A DNA stretch of 64,000 nucleotides. Source: Cucumis sativus. Lineage: Eukaryota; Streptophyta; Magnoliopsida; Cucurbitales; Cucurbitaceae. The DNA lies in contig NC_026656.2 of assembly GCF_000004075.3 (NCBI RefSeq), forward strand, positions 11,036,001-11,100,000, written 5' to 3'. Below, piece by piece: positions 1 through 13,000 of the stretch (its first letter is position 1; each line of letters starts with the position of its first letter). Position numbers and translations under genes: made by a program. The notes below the pieces were generated by a model. It made no database searches. It saw nothing but the letters and a program-made list of their open reading frames with translations, and was not told the DNA's origin.

Positions 1-1964
1 ATCAATACTTTACATTTTTAAACTGGAAAAAGATCATTTTCACAAAACAATACATTAGATCTTACCTACTCCTTTTCTTTTTTATTAAAAAGGATGTAAT
101 ATTAATATACTAAACCTCTACATTGTTTATAGTTATGGGTCCACCTTAACATTTTTGATATAGTGATGGGTCCTCTAAGGGTAATGATGATAAAGGGTTT
201 AGGGAAAAGGTGAAAAGAAGTATATAAGACTTGAGGAGAGGGATAGTGGGGAATGCTTGTTTAATGAATAAAAAAAGAGTAAACAAGGTGAGGTTTTGAT
301 TGGGTTTTAGACTCTATAGACAGTCTAGACTTTGAGATTAAAGAAACAAACTAATGGCAATTGAAGAAAGGGGGAAAAAATAGCAAGAAGAAGACGTTCA
401 AAGAAAGGACCCACTAGTTTTTTAGGGGAAATTGGACTGTGAAATGAATTCAACTTGAATTTTTCAAAAAAAAAAAAAAAAAAAAAAGGAAGAAGAAGAA
501 AAAGAAGAAGAAAAGATTGTGTGTTTTATGTGGGTGGGGAGAGACAGGTTTGACAAGGGAAGATGTGAAAGGTGTGGGCCATTTTCCCCATTCCCTTCAC
601 CATCTCCTTTTGGTTTTAGTTCTCAGATGGGTCAAAAATTAGAAAAAAAAAAAAAAGGATTTATTTTTTTGGTGAAGTGATGGTTTGATTTGATGGAGAG
701 GTTTGGAAGGGAGAGGGTGGGTTTTGCAGACTTTTGATGGTGCAGTCAAGACCAAAGACCATGTCCCTCCATTCCTCATGTCTATGAATTTTCATCCATT
801 CATTTTCACTCTCCCCCTTCCTTAACAATTATCCACTCCCAAGGACAGTTTTCACACACTTTCATGTGTAGAGATAATAACCTTAAATTATCTAACCATA
901 TAGACATAACAACCATAAGGACACGGTTGTACAACCTATGTCTATACAACAAAACACGTTCAAGTAAATAAGGTTGGTGATACCTCAATTCTCATGTTTA
1001 TCTAAGCACACAAAGTTGAAAGCTCAAGTGTACATACAATTACTGGACATAGATGCAACAAAACATGAACAAACATACATATGTTGTTGGGGAGTGGATG
1101 AATGGGTTTATGCATTTATATACTTAAAAATAAGTTTTATGAATTTTGCTCTCATATTTTATTGTTTTTGTACCACATGTTTAGTTAGTAAATGCAATAA
1201 GTGTTCAATGCATGTCTAACAAATGTTAGTCTTATTTTGACTTTGTACAACACTTTCTAACACATCTAATCCCACAACAAGCGTTCCAAAAGTGTTCACC
1301 CAATGTTGAACATGGACACACTAGCCAAACTACAACCTTCATACTTCTTAGGTTAAAAATGTTATTACTTGTATAAAACAAACGTCAAAAGTCAATAGAT
1401 TATGTCATTATCACTAATAGAATAATATAAAAGCAGCTTACGTAAGAAACCTAAAAGAGTGTTTTAATCAAAATTTGCAGATCATAATATGATGGAGAAA
1501 AGGAAAAGAAAATATAAAGTATAAAGGGCCTGACCTGATGCATAAGATAGTATCTAAGTATGATATGACGCTAAAATTATGAGAGCATGTATTGTTGCTG
1601 TCAGTAATTCAGTGTCGAGGGCATGTGCTGCCTCTGCTGTTTGCTTTGAGGAGATGGGAATAACCTAGGGAAACGAAAATCTCGGCTTCTTCTTCCATGT
1701 CTAAAGTATGAGGGTATATTTAACAAATAGAAGAATAGTGCTGAAAAGAAGCCAACTATTTTCATTGTTTAGCACTCAAAAGCTTTCTTTGACTTTAATT
1801 TCACATTCTATATATGGGAACTGTCCTCCGTTTCATCTTTCACCTGAAACCCATGTCTGCACGCACATTATGAATAGTTGAGTTAAGACTTGAAGGAGAA
1901 ATCAAGCACAGGCAGCTCATTTAATCTTATATCTACCAACATTCACTTAATTTTCCAACTGAGT
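1..1964. other. Intergenic, no gene supported
   Basis: AT-rich sequence with no open frame that looks like a conserved protein. It holds a poly-A run (about 467-487) followed by GAA-rich purine sequence, and a second A-run near 642-656. The part closest to 1965 will contain the 3' untranslated region of the RPC9 gene, which is on the minus strand. The somewhat less AT-rich stretch at 1590-1670 is unexplained. Nothing else is recognised. Confidence 0.6.
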
Positions 1965-3675
1965 TCAAGTGGTTTGCATGGGTTCTTCATCAGCATCCCC
2001 AGCTCCTTCTTGCACTTCCATGGCTTCGGCCTCGTTACCTTCCTTTGGAGTTACTTCAAACGTCGGCTCATTTTGTGGTGTAGGGAATACGTGTTCCACC
2101 ATCAACCCAATCTCTTCCATTCTTTCAGTTGCTCCTTCTCCCATACGAGCATCACAATTCTCTATAACCTAGAAACAAAAGTAATAGACTCCAAATTAAT
2201 CGACATTTCACTCATCCAAATCAATATTTTCATTTCCTTCGTCCATCAAATTCTTATGTGAAGAATTCTCAAACAAAGCGTCCCACGTTCCCAACATAAA
2301 AAAGGGACCATGGTAAAACCACCAACAAGAAATTGTTCGGAAGCTATTTTGAAAAACAACTTTGCCTACTGAGAATACTCCAAGATTAGATCACATGAGT
2401 TATGGAATGTTGGGAGGTATCTCGAAGTCTTAACTCTTAAGTTGAAGGCTCTAGCAGAAAACTTAAGAACCAAAAAAACGTTTTTGAAGTAAATTACCAT
2501 AAGTGCTATATAGGTACCTCTGAGGTACGGCGGAAAGAGCTCTTTATTTTTATTTATAGAAATATTTTCAAGTATAATTTTTGGGCAGCTTGCAAAGATT
2601 AAGTTATATATTTTGCAGAATATACGAGGGTCCATCGTTTTGGAAAGAAAAAAAAAAAGACTTTCACAATACTATTTCTAAAGCAACTTAACCCACGAGT
2701 AGAACTTTTGTCCAGAAAGCCGAATGCTATTTAGAAATACTTCCGACTACCCCCAACAGTCTTTACAGAACTACAGATTAACTGATAAAGATGACTATAG
2801 TTGAATTTTAACTACAATTTCTGACACCTACTCCATGAAGTTCTTAACAATCAGACAAATGTGGTTCATAGCCAGAGAATCTAAAGCTTTTGTATCGTCA
2901 ACAGAAAAAAAAAAAAAAAAAAAAAAAAAGAAAGGCTTCAAAGACTACGTAATTCTCTTCCAACACATTAAAAGGCATCATTTCAAAATAGATGAAATGT
3001 TATGGATTTCCTCTGTCCACCAAACTTTCTAAGGCATTCACAGTTTCTTGACCTTCTAACATAAAGACTCAATGAAAAGAAATAAGATGGGTTTAAAACA
3101 GAGAGTACATACAAAAACATAGCATAATATTAATTTTAAAAATTCGGGAAAGAACTACTGTGAACTATCATGGAAAGGGGGAAATTACCGGAAATAGCTC
3201 AACCGGGGTAGTAGGCCGCAAATTGATGATATTGAGAATTTCAGCTTTCGCGAGATCATACTCTTTGGACTTCTCAGCAAAATTAATGATGGCTTCTCTC
3301 GTTTGATTACAAGCAGAAGTTTGATTCAAATAATCAAAAACCTATATAAAAAAAAATATATTAATGAAAACCTGCAACATCAACCGTAATCCAGCACAAA
3401 AGAAGGGGAAAATATAACCTTGTATTCAGATGGTAACACTTTCGCAAGAACCCTAGTGGGATCCTTAGCTGCCCCTTTTGATCTTAAAAAGTCGAGCACC
3501 TCAAAATTCGTAAGAGGGCCTGCGTTGGCCTCTAATCTGCAAACAATACTTCCGAGCACATTGTTAGCGAGAGTAATTTGACATCGATGTCTAACAGAAA
3601 TCGTGGAATAAAATAATTTGAAGAATATTGAAACGAATGACAGAAAGAATGAGGACTTAGAACTGACATCTTCAT
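1965..3675 (-). CDS. RPC9: DNA-directed RNA polymerase III subunit RPC9 (Rpb4-like, CRCP/Rpc17)
   Basis: Four exons join in phase: 3668-3675, 3419-3536, 3189-3341 and 1965-2168, giving 160 aa with GT/AG borders throughout. The first exon is only eight bases (ATGAAGAT), so the Met-Lys-Ile start is completed across intron 1. Visible family blocks are LTNFEVLDFLRSKGA (about residues 10-25), a CNQTRE motif (about 52-57) and the AEILNIINLRP block that is strongly conserved in RPC9/Rpc17. The C-terminus is acidic and probably disordered. In the family this Rpb4-fold subunit pairs with RPC8 to form the Pol III stalk, acting in the nucleus in 5S and tRNA transcription. The length fits (plant RPC9 is about 140-160 aa). 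Intron 3 is about 1 kb with a poly-A run near 2906-2929. Assignment is by remembered motif similarity. Confidence 0.9.
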
Positions 3676-3807
3676 GGAGAAGAAGATTTAAGATTTAGCC
3701 GGAATCAAGAAGTCCACGACGGCGGCGAGAAAACCCTCGTCGATCCGAAATCGTGAATTACCGACAAATTATCAGGGAAGTGTTCAGCTGGGCTTCGGAA
3801 AAAACAA

Positions 3808-3867
3808 TTGGGCTTTTTAAATGAATATTTGGGCCCTTTTAGAGGTTTATTATGTGGCGGCCCAATA
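3808..3867 (-). promoter_or_regulatory. Site II / UP1-type promoter elements upstream of RPC9
   Basis: Within 135-195 bp upstream of the RPC9 start there is GGCCCAATA (3859-3867, matching the UP1 consensus GGCCCAWWW), a palindromic TGGGCCC core (3830-3836) and a GCCCA core (about 3808-3813). Such TCP-bound site II elements are typical of plant housekeeping, ribosomal and translation genes, which suits a polymerase subunit. The motifs are seen directly; function is inferred. Confidence 0.5.
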
Positions 3868-3868
3868 T

Positions 3869-4203
3869 GAGATGTAGTTTTCCCTCCATGTGAAATGCAT
3901 TCTCAGAAAAAGTAGTTCATAGAATAAATTGTTTCGTAAATATATCTTTTTCATTAATAACAAACTTGGAGAAGAGAGAGAAGTATTCGAATGACTATAA
4001 AATAATATAATTCGTAAATATGTGTATTCTTCAGTTACATTTTAAACTTCATCCAAGGTAATTGAGTAGTGAGCTATGGTTTTGTATATACTACAAACAA
4101 AATACACAATTTTGACTTTGTTCTTCATCCAAGCCCCTTCCATTTCAATATCAAGATGATCCATACGTTTTTCCACAAGAAATTACTCAGCTGTGAGTCA
4201 TTT
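3869..4203. other. Spacer between RPC9 upstream region and chlorophyllase stop
   Basis: AT-rich spacer. It holds the distal upstream region of RPC9 and the 3' untranslated region of the chlorophyllase gene, both minus strand. No further gene is seen. Confidence 0.5.
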
Positions 4204-5998
4204 TCAGAGAAGAGATTCACTAGTTTGAAGATGAACAGGCAAGATCAAATCTCCATCTTCAATGGCTTTCAAATCCCCTTCTTCCCCATTCAAACGACTC
4301 TTCAAAAACGCAACCACAGCCCCACCAACAAACCTCCTCATCGGCTCTCTAGATTCACCATTTTTACACAAACAGTAGCTCACCTTCCCTCTAATCCCTC
4401 CAGTTTCGTCGTCCAACAAATCCAAATGCCCATAATCCTTCACCACAAAATGGTACGCCGGACTCCGACACTCCTTGAAAAACTCCTCATGGTTGATCCC
4501 CTTAGGAGCGCAAGGCGGAAACAAAGGATTCCTTTTCAATTCTCCCAAACCCGACCCGATTACCAGAACCGGGATCCCTAGATCGAAGGACTGAGGGATG
4601 TATTTCAGGACTGGGGGGTGGGTTTGCTTGCCGGACCCTGTTCCGTCCACGGGATCGAGGCCGATTAGGGCTGATAATTTTGAGGATTTCTGTAGGGCTA
4701 AGGCGAAAGAAGTTTTGCCGCCGCGACTGTGGCCGGCTAGGGCTATTTTTGTTAGATTTGGGTTCACGTGCGGTGGTAAATGTTGCCGGAGAGCCGTGGG
4801 CAGCCAGTTCATTACTGCGGCTGTTGCATTGATTTCTTCGCTTGCATCTGGTCCGGCCACAGTGTATAACTGTACAGACAAGTTAATTTGGGCTAAATTA
4901 ATTCCCATTTTTTTTAGCCCCCAAATTGGGTTGAGTTGATCAATTACTAAAGAGGATAGTTGTTCACGTCAACTCTCTCAATTATCTCTCTCCTCATCCA
5001 AGAAGAATGAAATTTAATAGTCTAGTATGAACTTAAAATGGTTTAAGAAGTGGGGATGGCTTTATTTTTATGTTGTGTTGACAAAGCAACACTTGGAGGT
5101 CTTTTGATAAACCAATGGCGTGGAGCTATAGATTCCACTTAAAATTAACAAATTATGAAGCATTAACACATTAGATATTTTAGTGCTTTTACCATTTATG
5201 TTCATTTCCTACTCATAATAATGATTTTCTTAAACATTTTTTCTTCCTAACCCTCAAAATTTAGTAATTATACTTAACTGGATTTCAAAAAAAAATAAAA
5301 AATAAAAAAATAAAGTGTGTTAGGCTCACGTTTTCCTCTTTCTAAAAAGATTCTAAAAATATATGTTTTAATTGCATACTCAGTCAATCTAAAGTTTACA
5401 TACTCAGTCAATCTAAAATATATAGTTAAAATGTCTAAAATTTTATCAATTAAGCTTTTGAAAATAAGGATGTAGAACGTTTTGTAGGTGTGCTACTCCA
5501 TACTCTTCTTCCTTACTCTTTGCACTCAATCAATCAAAGAAAAACAATACTTTTTTGTTTATGATACGTTAGTGAGTGACTTAGCAAGTGATCAGTGAAA
5601 TTAATGAAAATTAAAATGGTAATATCTATTAAGAAGATTAAACCAATAATTTAATTGAATAAAAACAATTTATAGATCTTTTTTTTTTTACAAAAAAAAA
5701 AAAGAGTAAGAACCTGAGGGGCGACGACGATGAAGCCATGAGAGGCGATGTGATGGATGAGCTGAGAGTAGAAAGTGTTGTAAAGGAGATACCCATGGAC
5801 GAGCAACAGCACCGGGAACTCTCCGGCGTCGGAAGGCCGGCCGATCAGCAGCGGCTTCGGCGGAAGAAATCGCCCAGACGAGCAACACCCACCCGCTTCG
5901 ACCTTTTCAATCACTGCGTTGAATTTTCCGATCTCGAACACATTTGATGAAATTGCAGTGGCCAAGGGAGGAGGAAAAGAAGCAGTAGCCATAGCCAT
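4204..5998 (-). CDS. CLH2: Chlorophyllase-2 (chlorophyll chlorophyllido-hydrolase)
   Basis: Two exons, 5714-5998 and 4204-4869, with a phase-0 intron (844 bp) after VVAPQ, encode 316 aa, close to the ~318 aa of Arabidopsis CLH2. The enzyme removes phytol from chlorophyll to give chlorophyllide. Visible features are LLVHGYLLYNTFYSQL (oxyanion/HGY region) in exon 1, the lipase motif GHSRGG with nucleophile Ser143, DPVDG at 167-171 (candidate acid), PLFPPCAP, and YGHLD with candidate catalytic His243. The C-terminal GIRGKVSYCLCKNG and RRFVGG blocks are typical. I chose the first ATG of MAMATAS at 5998; an ATG two codons later is equally possible. I see no convincing long chloroplast transit peptide. 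The gene is divergent from the LIFEGUARD gene at 6454. The frame is intact. Confidence 0.93.
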
Positions 5999-6453
5999 GG
6001 CGATGGGGAGTGAGGTTTGTGGGAGTTTCAATTTCAATTTTTCATCCCCTTTTTGTGTTTGGGTGTGTTATTGAAGAGGCGATAAGGCCCTTTCAAGCAT
6101 TTATTCAACCGATCCGAACCGGTTTTGGTCGGGTTGGGTTCGAAGACCGATTCGGCCGAACACAATTGATACGAGATGGAGTAAATAAATTAAGATGGAG
6201 GAGAGAGGGTGGCGTTACTAAAAATAGGCATTAGCAGTTAATAGTCATACACATTTAAAATAGAACAAACGATTAGGTTCCAAATTCCAAAGAAACTCAA
6301 CCAAAATTCCCCCATCACAATTCAGTTCTCTGTCTCCATCTCCAACTCCTAATTCCCATCAATTTCTTTCTTTTTGCAGAGAACTGATTTCATTCCCATC
6401 AAAATTCTTTCTTAGAAAAAAAAAAAGAGAAAAGAATTAAACCCAAAATCCCA
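5999..6453. promoter_or_regulatory. Shared divergent promoter interval (CLH2 / LIFEGUARD)
   Basis: A 455-bp interval separates the two start codons. Near 6110-6165 it is relatively GC-rich, with an AACCGGTT palindrome (6116-6123). The last ~150 bp before 6454 is pyrimidine-rich, with TTCTTT and CCCATC runs resembling a plant 5' leader. Both genes must find their core promoters here. No experimental start site is known to me. Confidence 0.5.
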
Positions 6454-7929
6454 ATGGGACAGACAAAGAATAGAGATTTAGAAAATGACCAAATCTATCC
6501 CATGATGATGGAGAGTCCCCAACTTCGATGGGGATTCATCCGTAAAGTTTATGCCATCATCTCTATGCAATTGCTTCTCACCGCGGCCGTTGCTGCCGCC
6601 GTGGTTTTCATCCGTCCCATTCCCAATTTCTTCGTGAAAACCACTCCTGGTATCATCGCTTACATTGGCATCGTCATCGTCACTTTCATAGGTTATATTT
6701 CCTTCTCTCCTTTTCTTATAACTGTTTAATTTCTTTTATTAAAGAAAGAAAAAACAAGGGCTTAATAATTTGTTTTGTTTGCAGTTCTTTGTCCATTGTA
6801 TGCTTATCATAAGCATCATCCATGGAATTTTATATTGCTTACTCTCTTTACAATTGGGATTGCCTTTTCCGTTGGAATATCTTGTGCATTCACCAAAGGT
6901 AATTCTTTTTCTCTTTAATTCTTAATTTTTTAATCTCTTTTTTTCTTACAAATATACTAATTAGGTTCAAAGTATAAAATTTGTTAGAGATATCGCAAAA
7001 TTTGGTCTCTTCAGTTGGTTAACTTTGCTATTCATTATAATTATTTGTTTTTCTCATAATTAGTCTATCGGTTTAGCGGTTTCTTTGCTAAATCTGTCGA
7101 AGTATGATCGATTTAGCCTTTTTTGCGTTTTTCTTTTACAATTTTTGAATGGTAGATTACGTTTCAAAATAATTAAAATCGAAGTTTTCATTTTTCTAAA
7201 ATCATTGGATTTGGTTTATTAACATCTAGGGCTTTGTTCTTAGAAAAAAGGGTTTTACCAAGATTCCTTTTGTTGAATGCTTGAATTAATTAATATGGTT
7301 TTTAGTTGTAGGAATTGGAATTTTTCATCTCTAAACTTTTAATCAGTGCGGATTATTTTCTCCAATTTGGGCGAGCCAATAGATTGAAGTTGGTTATAGA
7401 GTTTGTGTTCTATATTGTTGAATTCATAGTTTTAATTAATTAAAAATCCAAAAACTTTCTGTCACAAATATAAAACAGGGGAGATAATACTAGAGGCAGC
7501 GGGTCTAACATCCGGAGTAGTACTGGGCCTAACTCTGTACACATTTTGGGCCGTAAAACGAGGGCAAGATTTCAACTTCCTGGGCCCATTTCTGTTCGCG
7601 TCTGTGCTGGTACTGTTCATGTTCGGGCTGATCCAGGTAAAATATATATGGGCCCGTGTTCTTTGAATAGAAGTCCATCTTTCTTATTGGGCCTGGCCTA
7701 ACTTGTTTTCTTCTTCCTCTAGATATTTTTCCCACTGGGAAAACTGTCGGTGATGATCTACAGTGGGTTATCGGCGTTAGTGTTTAGCGGATACATAGTT
7801 TACGATACGGACAACCTGATCAAACGAATGAGTTACGATGATTATATTTGGGGTGCTGTCTCCCTTTATCTTGACATTATTAATCTCTTTCTTGCTCTTC
7901 TTAATCTTCTCCGAGTTCTTGACGATTAA
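6454..7929 (+). CDS. LFG: LIFEGUARD / BI-1-like multipass membrane protein
   Basis: Four exons, 6454-6691, 6785-6898, 7479-7636 and 7723-7929, encode 238 aa in consistent phase. This is the TMBIM/BAX inhibitor-1-like family in its plant LIFEGUARD branch (about 230-250 aa). A short hydrophilic N-terminus with the family-typical LRWGFIRKVYAII entry (about residues 24-36) leads into six or seven hydrophobic segments. Conserved blocks are FTKGEIILEAAGLTSGV, FNFLGPFLF and the C-terminal GYIVYDTDNLIKR followed by YLDIINLFLALLNLLR. The Asp residues in YDTD and YLDI match those linked to Ca2+/pH sensing in the superfamily. The proteins sit in ER, Golgi or tonoplast membranes and temper cell death. 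The frame is intact. Which LFG paralogue (LFG1-5) it is cannot be settled here. Confidence 0.93.
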
Positions 7930-10093
7930 ATTCTATCCTCTTCCTCCCTAACTTTCCACTCTAAACTTTATTCCAACTTTCAAAATATTATAACTTTTAC
8001 TCCCAAATTTTACTTTTTACATTTTAACATTTCCACCTCTTTTTCACTAAATGTTCAACGTCCGAGACCGACAAATTTATTTCGAATTTTACATATCAAA
8101 AGGAAAACTGTGTAAGAATTTAGGGACTGTAAGTTATTTTTATAGGAAGAAAAATTAAAAATTGTTTATTATAATGAGAGAGAGAGAGAGAGAGTGAGAT
8201 TTAGTTACACCCTCCAAATTCAAATTTTGGTTTGTGTTGTTGTGTAATGATCAGAGGTGGTGAATGTGGGATGGGGTTTAGGAGATTCTTAGTATAGGGT
8301 TTAGGGTTTAATGATTGGTTTGTAAAGTTATTTTGTTTCGAGTTCTATTGTTAATTATTGTTTGTTGGTTGGTTTCAACCTCTAATCATGGTGGTTTAAT
8401 ATCTTATCTAATTCCCTTTTTATTTCTCATGCTCTCATTTTCTAATTCTTCTAATTTTTCTAATTCTTCTAATTCCTTTAAACTATAACGAATGAATTGA
8501 TATGTTAAATATAAAGTTTAATTGTATATTTTGATATAATTTACAAATCTATTAGATATAAAATTTTAAAGGTGACCTACAAAGTTTAAAAATTAATTAA
8601 ACTCCTTAGAAAAATGTGGTGACCAAATAAATACATGATACTTAATAGTAAGGTAATGTTGTCATTATGAAGGAAAAGGTTTATTTTATTGGAATGAGTG
8701 AGATTAATAGTAGTTTTGGAGTGAAAATGTCACACCATTGGTTATCTAAGTTTGGATGATAACAAATAAATGTTTAGGGTTGACCTAGAATTGTAGGGAT
8801 AAAGAGCTCAAATTTGTCAGATATTAAATGAAGGAATTGGACAAAGAAATAAAGAAGAAGATTTTGAGACAAATATTCACATCACTCCATTGTTTTCTCC
8901 AATACTCAACTAACATCTCTCTTTCCCAATCTCTTCTTTTCAGACTTTTCCCTTCAAACAATTCTAATTTCAAACCTTCCAAACCCTAAACTAAATACAT
9001 CCTACAACACTTCTACTTCATGTTATACTCATACAATCTCCAAATCTTAAAGCCTTTAGTTTGGTCTTTCTAGTTTGGTTCCTTCATTTTTTGTATCGAT
9101 ATGTTTTTAACTTCAAATGTAGTTATAATTATAAATTTGTATCTTTAAGTTATAATTTAGTAAGTAAGGTACGTATATTTAAAAAGTAAGAGAAATAAAA
9201 TAAGGATTTTGAAAGTTTAGTGAATTGAAACTACTAATACAAAAACCAAATCATAGTAATATCATATACTTTAAAATCTGGAAGATCATTAAATAGTATT
9301 AATCTATTAGCACACCTTAAAAAGTTGACCGAACTAATCTCTAAGAATTTACTTGTTTTATTCCACTAATGATTTAGTTGTTAACACATCACTTGTAGTT
9401 GATTAAACTAAACTATCTCTAGGCATTTTAGCAAAAATGGGATTTAGTGAATTAAAAAACATACATATTGGATTATAGAAAATAACATTAAGCTGATATG
9501 ATTAGTTGAGCTAGAACCCAGTAGGTATGTTTTTTCAATTAACTAAATCCACTATTATAAACAATCCATAAAATGATTACAAGAGCAAACATCAAGACAA
9601 TGATTACCCACAACGTAACTAAAAACCTTAAACAATGAATCCATGGCTTAATTAATTTGAAAAAGAAAGCATCTTGCCACATATCTTCATTGTTATTCCT
9701 AAGTAGTGGGGATTTAATATTATATTCTTATTGACTACCTCTTTTGATTCCCAAAACAGTTCTTAAAAGAAAAACAAAAACCAACATTTAAAAATAACAA
9801 AACAACTTGTATCACATGGTGTCACTTTGATTCAAATTTTCCTTTCACTTTACCATCCCAAATTCAACCAAAATCAAAATATAAAAGGGCCCCTGTTTAT
9901 ATTGATATCATTAAAGAGAGACCCCATTTGGATAACTTTTTTTTTTTTTTACCTTTAATCTAAAATTCTTTTTACAAAAGAAACACAACAAAAAGAAAGA
10001 GGAAAACAAAAACAGAAATTTTGACATATCTTGATCTCCCCTATTCTTTCCCCCTCCTTTCTTACTTAGTAACAACAGACAATATGTATTTCA
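7930..10093. other. Intergenic between LIFEGUARD and VAN3-binding genes (tail-to-tail)
   Basis: About 2.2 kb of AT-rich sequence between two convergent genes. It holds their 3' untranslated regions, a GA microsatellite (about 8174-8196), two telomere-like TTTAGGG units (about 8295-8310) and a T-run near 9940-9951. No coding region is recognised. Confidence 0.6.
8174..8196. repeat. GA microsatellite
   Basis: About eleven GA units, 245 bp after the LIFEGUARD stop codon, possibly in its 3' untranslated region. Confidence 0.85.
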
Positions 10094-13000
10094 TCAAACC
10101 ACAACTCTGCCTCCTCTCTTCTCAGCAGCAATAGACAGAAGTCGAGCAACGCCTTGAGTCCAAATCTCATACTCCCGAACACTCTTACATTCGAATTCGA
10201 CAACCCCACGAAGGACGGTTTTCAAGCCGAAGTAGCGACGGTGGTCTCCACCTTCGAGCAGGTGGCGACCGGGCCAGGCAGGCATGTCTTTGATGACCTC
10301 TAAGACAACATCTGAAAGAGTTGAAAAGTAAAGGGAGGGTTAAAGAATAAAGAGATTAAAGATGGGGTTCACCCTATAAATTTCTTTATTCTTGGGTTTG
10401 CTTTATAGTATGTCACATTTGTACAAACTTTCACCAATCCCAAAATGGAAGAAGACCCACATCCATTTCTGTTCAAATTATTAGAGAAAGACAAAAGAAT
10501 TCTCTCTTACTCTTTTTCTTTTTTGTGAAGGTCCCAGCAACGTGCTTGCTCTTCATCTTCAACATAACCTGCACATAAAGAAGTTTCAATAAAGTTAAAA
10601 GAAAAGATATTGAAGGCTGGCCATGGTGACCAATAAAGTTAGATCCGTTGCTTCTTGTACAATATCGTTTCTATGATCTCTGTAAAACTTTATATCCCCA
10701 ATAGGGTTCACATCCCCAAGCATAAAAAAGCTGAACTTCAATACTGAATGATTAATGGGTTGAATTTAGATTAGAAAATTTTAACAAATTCAAGATCTAG
10801 TAGCTTTTTCTTACCTGATTCATTCTGTTGATATATACAGAAACTATTTTCCAGTGAAGATCACCTGCAAATGAACAATAAAAAGGAGCAATCAATCAAA
10901 TCAACCATCTCATGAATTGAAATCTATTCACTACTCACAACAAAAACTGCACTTGAGTTTGATGTAACAAAATGGCTGATCAATCAAACTTCTTCAGAAT
11001 GAAACTCGATGGAAAGCAATATTTTACCTTTACGAGTACGTTTTAGGAGTTCACAACCGCGAGCAAGAAACTCTCGGCTGCAAATGCCTAAGAAATTTTC
11101 TTCAGGGACAAGTTCACCACTGAAACTACTGTTGGAAGTGCCGTTACTAGCATTCTCAGCAACTCCCATTCCTTTATCCACTGGGATCACTGCTGCTATG
11201 TTCCAAACTTCCTTTAATGCCCTCGCCTTCAAAGTAGCCGCCCCACGTAAAGCTGAATTGAAAAAAGCGCTTGCATGTTATTTAACATTGGAATCAAGAA
11301 CTGTTAATAAGCCACATCTATTTCACATACCAGTGGCTGCAGCAGCAGTTAGTGTCATGATATCACCAGCAGACTTGACATTAACGGCGTTACTCAAGAC
11401 CGAAGCGAGATGATCACGTTCTGCGCCCATAACTTCAGCAGCCTCAACACATTGAGCCGCAACAAGCGTAGCAGCAGAGGCAACAGCGATATCAGTCTTG
11501 GCTTTATGTTCATCTTTGCTAGATCCAGAAGAAGCTGCAGTGGCAGCAGCAATAGCAGCTATAGCTGCAGCAACACCAGCAACAGAAATAGCAGCATGAA
11601 GCTGAGCATTCTGAGCTCTTGTTTCTTCTTTCTTCTTTTCTTTCCTGTCCTTAAGCCATCTACCAACAGTCTTTCCACCACCAGCAGTGGTGGATCCTCC
11701 AGTGGCAGTAACTCTGTACTGGTTACTGAGTGGGATGTTCGAACGGCCACACTACAGAGAGAAGGAGAAATTACAGGTGGGACATTAATCGAAATGGATC
11801 ACAAAAAACTTAGATATGAGTCAATTTATGGTGAATAACGAAGAATTGACAACCCCCAACATGCCATGGTGCTGGTGCTAACTCTGTAATACCGCACCAA
11901 CCAAAATGGCCTTGGGGTCCATAAGTCATTAAATGCCTAAACATGAAGACAAACCCGAATTCAGCTTAACTAACCAAACACACTTGCCGGAGATGGAAAT
12001 AACTCAGCAACTAGCCGATGGGGGCAAGTTTTCAGACACCACAGAAGCAGAAACAGAGAGGCAAAATTATAATAATCAAAACCCAATAAGCAAAAACTGT
12101 GAAAAAGTGAGCGAGGTGTTAATTAAAGAACATCGATTACTGTGAAAGCTGAAACATATATTTGGTTTGTGAGAAATGGTCAGTGTGCACCGTAATCAGA
12201 AAAACAACCCCTATAATATTAACCGAAAGAGAAGAAATAAACAAACAAAAAAAGAAAAGACAAATGGGCCGGCACGGACTGTGAGTGTCAGAATCGAAGA
12301 CTCTTCTATTAAAAAAAGGCCACCGATGATCGGAAGACTAACCTTAACGTCGTCGATCTCCGACGGGGAGACAGGTGGGCTATCTGTTAATGAACCGCAA
12401 CTTTGAGCTCCATTGAGAGGGCCACTGCTATGAGACAATCTGCCTGAAGTCCGCGGTGAAACTTCTTGCTGCCATTAAAGTAAAGAAAAGGAACAAATTA
12501 TTAATGGGGTTCGCAGACTGAAATCGGAAACGTAGAGATCACGAAAGGGTAAATGCAGCAATCCATAAAATTGGGGTTAGGAAATTGGAATAATCCTTTT
12601 GTTCTCACCATAAATTTCGAAAACCCCATTGATGTTCTTGGAAGGTTCGATTAAGGGTTTAAGAGAAAGAAGACGAGAAGGAGAAAAGAGAAAGACCCAA
12701 ATACAGAATACACCAAATGACCAAATGCACTAGAAATTGAGTTTAAAAAACAAACAAACAAACAAACAACAGGAATTCAGCAAAAAGAAAGTGGGATGTA
12801 CGCTGCGTGAGACAAAAGTTAGGCAAAATAAGAGAAATCAGAAGCATGTTTTATTAGTAGATAAAGCCAGAGAGAAAATGGGAGAGAAGCAGAAAAAAAT
12901 AAAAACAAAGGGGAAGAGTGTATAACCAAAGTTACAATCAATTTCAATCCCTCCAAAATATAAAACAAAAAGAGAGCAAATCCCATTATTTGTCCACACA

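Noticed and set aside
1590..1670. Possible extra exon or snoRNA near the end of RPC9
   Set aside because: RPC9 already ends with a stop at 1965, and no clear C/D box pair or conserved protein block could be shown.
8295..8310. Telomere-like TTTAGGG units
   Set aside because: There are only two units, which is within chance expectation in plant DNA and not an interstitial telomere array.
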